Assembly (NCBI RefSeq): GCF_004919045.1
Contig: NZ_SWDW01000006.1
Span: 164,261 to 228,260 of the forward strand
Direction: 5' to 3'
From: Sinomonas albida
GTDB lineage: Bacteria; Actinomycetota; Actinomycetes; Actinomycetales; Micrococcaceae
Length of the DNA stretch: 64,000 nucleotides
Positions 62,742 through 64,000 of the stretch are shown one piece after another. Every line of letters begins with the position of its first letter. The stretch's first letter is position 1. The notes below the pieces were generated by a model that was not told the origin of the DNA, made no database searches, and saw only the letters and a program-made list of their open reading frames with translations. A program made the translations under genes and the position numbers.

Positions 62742-63353
62742 GTGGACTATGCGGGGATCCTGTTCAAGCTATGCGCTGCTATCACCGCGGTGGCGGGCGC
62801 TCTTCTCCTATCCCCCAGCGGTGCGCGTCTTTTGTACTCGCGGACTGTGTCTTCGCTGAAGAGCTTGATCGCTGGCGACATCAGGCCGACTGCAAGCCAG
62901 CCCGAACATGTCTCCCTGAATGCCGAGATGAGTGCGACAGCCTCTCTCACCACTGATCTGTGGCCCGGGAGCGACTCTCTTCACATCGAAGCCTTGAAAC
63001 GAGATGTCGAGAAGCTCAAGGCGCACGTCCGTGAGCACGAGACCCGCTGCCAGGAGCGGCATTCTGCCGTGACGCAGGCAGTCGAAAGACTGGAGATGGC
63101 CCTTCTCGCCGAGGCCGAAGAGGCGCGTCGGATCCTCGCACACCGGGACTACCAACAGGCCAGACTGGACGCTCACGGCCTAGTGCCCACCGCAATCGCC
63201 ATCGTTATGGCCGCGGTACCAGACGCTTGGGCCAACAACCCGGTGATCAGCCTGCCCTCGATCGGGCTGGCTGTTGGACTCTTGATAGCCGCGATCGAGA
63301 GCAGCGTGCGCGCGGGAGCTTGGAGCGAAGCGGTAGCGACTGCCGGGCAGTGA
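62742..63353 (+). CDS. Hypothetical membrane protein with coiled coil
   Basis: A 203-residue protein. A membrane helix at the N-terminus (about 5-25), a polar stretch, a coiled coil (about 80-130: SLHIEALKRDVEKLKAHVREHE and onward) and two hydrophobic segments near the C-terminus (about 146-190) can be seen. I do not recognise a family. The TAAAGT box six bases before GTG 62742 supports the start and that it is a real gene. Confidence 0.6.
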   Translation: MDYAGILFKLCAAITAVAGALLLSPSGARLLYSRTVSSLKSLIAGDIRPTASQPEHVSLNAEMSATASLTTDLWPGSDSLHIEALKRDVEKLKAHVREHETRCQERHSAVTQAVERLEMALLAEAEEARRILAHRDYQQARLDAHGLVPTAIAIVMAAVPDAWANNPVISLPSIGLAVGLLIAAIESSVRAGAWSEAVATAGQ

Positions 63354-63516
63354 TTTTTCCGCAGCCGGGGTGGATGGGATTCAGCCCCAGGCACATGTAG
63401 ACGTGCGCGGAAGGATCGTTGAGCGGCAAAGTTTCCGGGTCGGTCTGGGGTCTGCGGCACAGAGCGGATTCTGTCCGGCGGACCACCTCAGGCGCATTCC
63501 GGGCGAACCGGCCGTT

Positions 63517-63522
63517 TAGCCT
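63517..63522 (+). promoter_or_regulatory. Putative -10 box of a leaderless transcript
   Basis: TAGCCT ends six bases before GTG 63529. Confidence 0.5.
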
Positions 63523-63528
63523 TGTTGC

Positions 63529-63875
63529 GTGGAGACACAGATATGCGCTTCGTGCGCGCGGCCGGTGGATGAGCACGATCGCCACGTTCGATTCCAGTGG
63601 CCTGACCCCGTGCTGCAACAGCGTGGACCGGAAGGCGACCCCGAAGCCTAGATGACAGGGCCGACTGCGAACGAATCGGTCATGATGCAGGTCAACGGCG
63701 TCGGAGCGTTCGTCCGAGCGCTTCTGCCAGTACGGCTCTCAGGAGGCTACTCGGTGACCTCCGGCGTGTGGGTCGCCATCGATCCCTCCGAATTGCAGAG
63801 CGTCTTCGAGGTCTGGTGGAAGCCCGAATACGTACAGCTGAGACTGAACGGCTACCTGGCCAACGAGGTGATGCC
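63529..63875 (+). pseudogene. DUF2199-like gene with nonsense codon, cut by IS
   Basis: Frame from GTG 63529: CASCARPVDEHDRHVRF (zinc-type CxxC), then TAG at 63649-63651 where relatives, as I recall them, have Trp, then MTGPTANESVMMQV and VRALLPVRLSGGYSVTSGVWVAIDP in the same frame, up to NGYLANEV. There the IS left end at about 63876 replaces the last residues. The reading frame is uninterrupted apart from the one stop codon. A single G-to-A change (TGG to TAG) explains it. Confidence 0.65.
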
Positions 63876-64000
63876 TGAACCGCCCCGGCGTGTCCGGAGA
63901 CTCCGTTCCTTGGGAAGGATGGAGTCATGTCAGGGAATACGTCGAAGAGGTACCCGGCCGAGCTGCGTGAGCGGGCGGTGCGGATGGTCGGTGAGATCCG
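63876..64000 (+). mobile_element. Left end of an IS3-family element
   Basis: TGAACCGCCCCGGCGTGTCC resembles the terminal inverted repeat of IS3-type elements of actinobacteria. It interrupts the DUF2199-like gene. A transposase gene begins 51 bases in. The right end lies outside the window. Confidence 0.7.
63927..64000 (+). CDS. IS3-type transposase OrfA, 5' part
   Basis: The first 24 residues, MSGNTSKRYPAELRERAVRM onward, are the start of the IS3 OrfA helix-turn-helix protein (the Y/F-P-x-E-L/F-R-E-R-A-V pattern). GGAG lies close to ATG 63927. The rest is outside the window. Confidence 0.75.
   Translation, partial: MSGNTSKRYPAELRERAVRMVGEI

Overview
The window is high-GC DNA from an actinobacterium. 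Gene order, the LAXTG/LPXTG sortase systems, class Ib ribonucleotide reductase, SpaA-type pili and leaderless promoters fit the Micrococcaceae (an Arthrobacter/Sinomonas-like organism). The family is inferred from gene content; no rRNA, tRNA or other species marker lies in the window. I saw no CRISPR array and no prophage. One insertion sequence is cut by the right edge.

Layout. 0-6 kb: the 3' end of an allantoate/N-carbamoyl amidohydrolase gene, an XRE-cupin regulator, an HD-domain hydrolase, a uridine-kinase-like protein with a degraded P-loop, and a TetR-controlled MFS exporter plus quinone oxidoreductase whose promoter lies between two operators. 6-18 kb: a complete carbon-phosphorus lyase system. 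phnD-phnC-phnE(fused) face right and phnG-H-I-J-K-L-DUF1045-M-N face left as a chain of short overlaps, with phnF divergent. The phnF-phnG gap holds a palindrome and a run of 11-nt PHO-box-like repeats. 18-24 kb: an IPT-domain surface protein with a LAATG sorting signal, then nrdH-I-E-F with paired NrdR boxes. 24-43 kb: mostly chromosomal housekeeping and metabolic genes (LysR, aldehyde dehydrogenase, DUF72, DUF2004, metF-metE, ROK, phosphotransferase, RlmG-like methyltransferase, AI-2E, FAD oxidoreductase, SulP, GntR with PTS IIA/IIB). A two-armed 22-bp repeat array sits between DUF2004 and metE, and a folded leader precedes metF. 42.5-52 kb: a LysM-transglycosylase, a DUF4190 protein, a STAS protein, then a pilus locus (propeller-tipped adhesin, major pilin, class C sortase, class E sortase, small membrane protein). 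52-55 kb: small enzymes. 55-60.8 kb: a carbohydrate-type ABC importer without ATPase, followed by an RNase-J/UlaG-like metallo-hydrolase and a HAD phosphatase. 60.8-64 kb: a decaying accessory stretch with a VOC protein, a GNAT fragment, two unknown proteins, and a DUF2199-like gene broken by a nonsense codon and then by an IS3-type element.

How the parts work together. phnDCE imports phosphonates, PhnGHIJKLMN converts them to ribosyl-1-methylphosphonate triphosphate, cleaves the C-P bond and feeds phosphate into metabolism; the DNA sites suggest double control by phosphate limitation (PhoP/RegX3 type) and by PhnF. The two sortases probably polymerise and anchor the pilus, and the class E enzyme is the obvious candidate to anchor the LAATG protein 25 kb away. 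The GntR protein at 40.7 kb and the PTS genes share dre-like sites.

A pattern running through the window is a TANNNT hexamer placed exactly six bases before an ATG or GTG. It occurs strictly at nine genes, with a few near matches, mostly where no ribosome-binding site is visible. I read these as leaderless transcripts and used them to choose starts. The most interesting items for follow-up are the ABC/metallo-hydrolase/HAD cluster, the PHO-box array, the 22-bp inverted repeat array, the shared 20-bp promoter element at the LysM and DUF4190 genes, and the propeller-tipped pilus.
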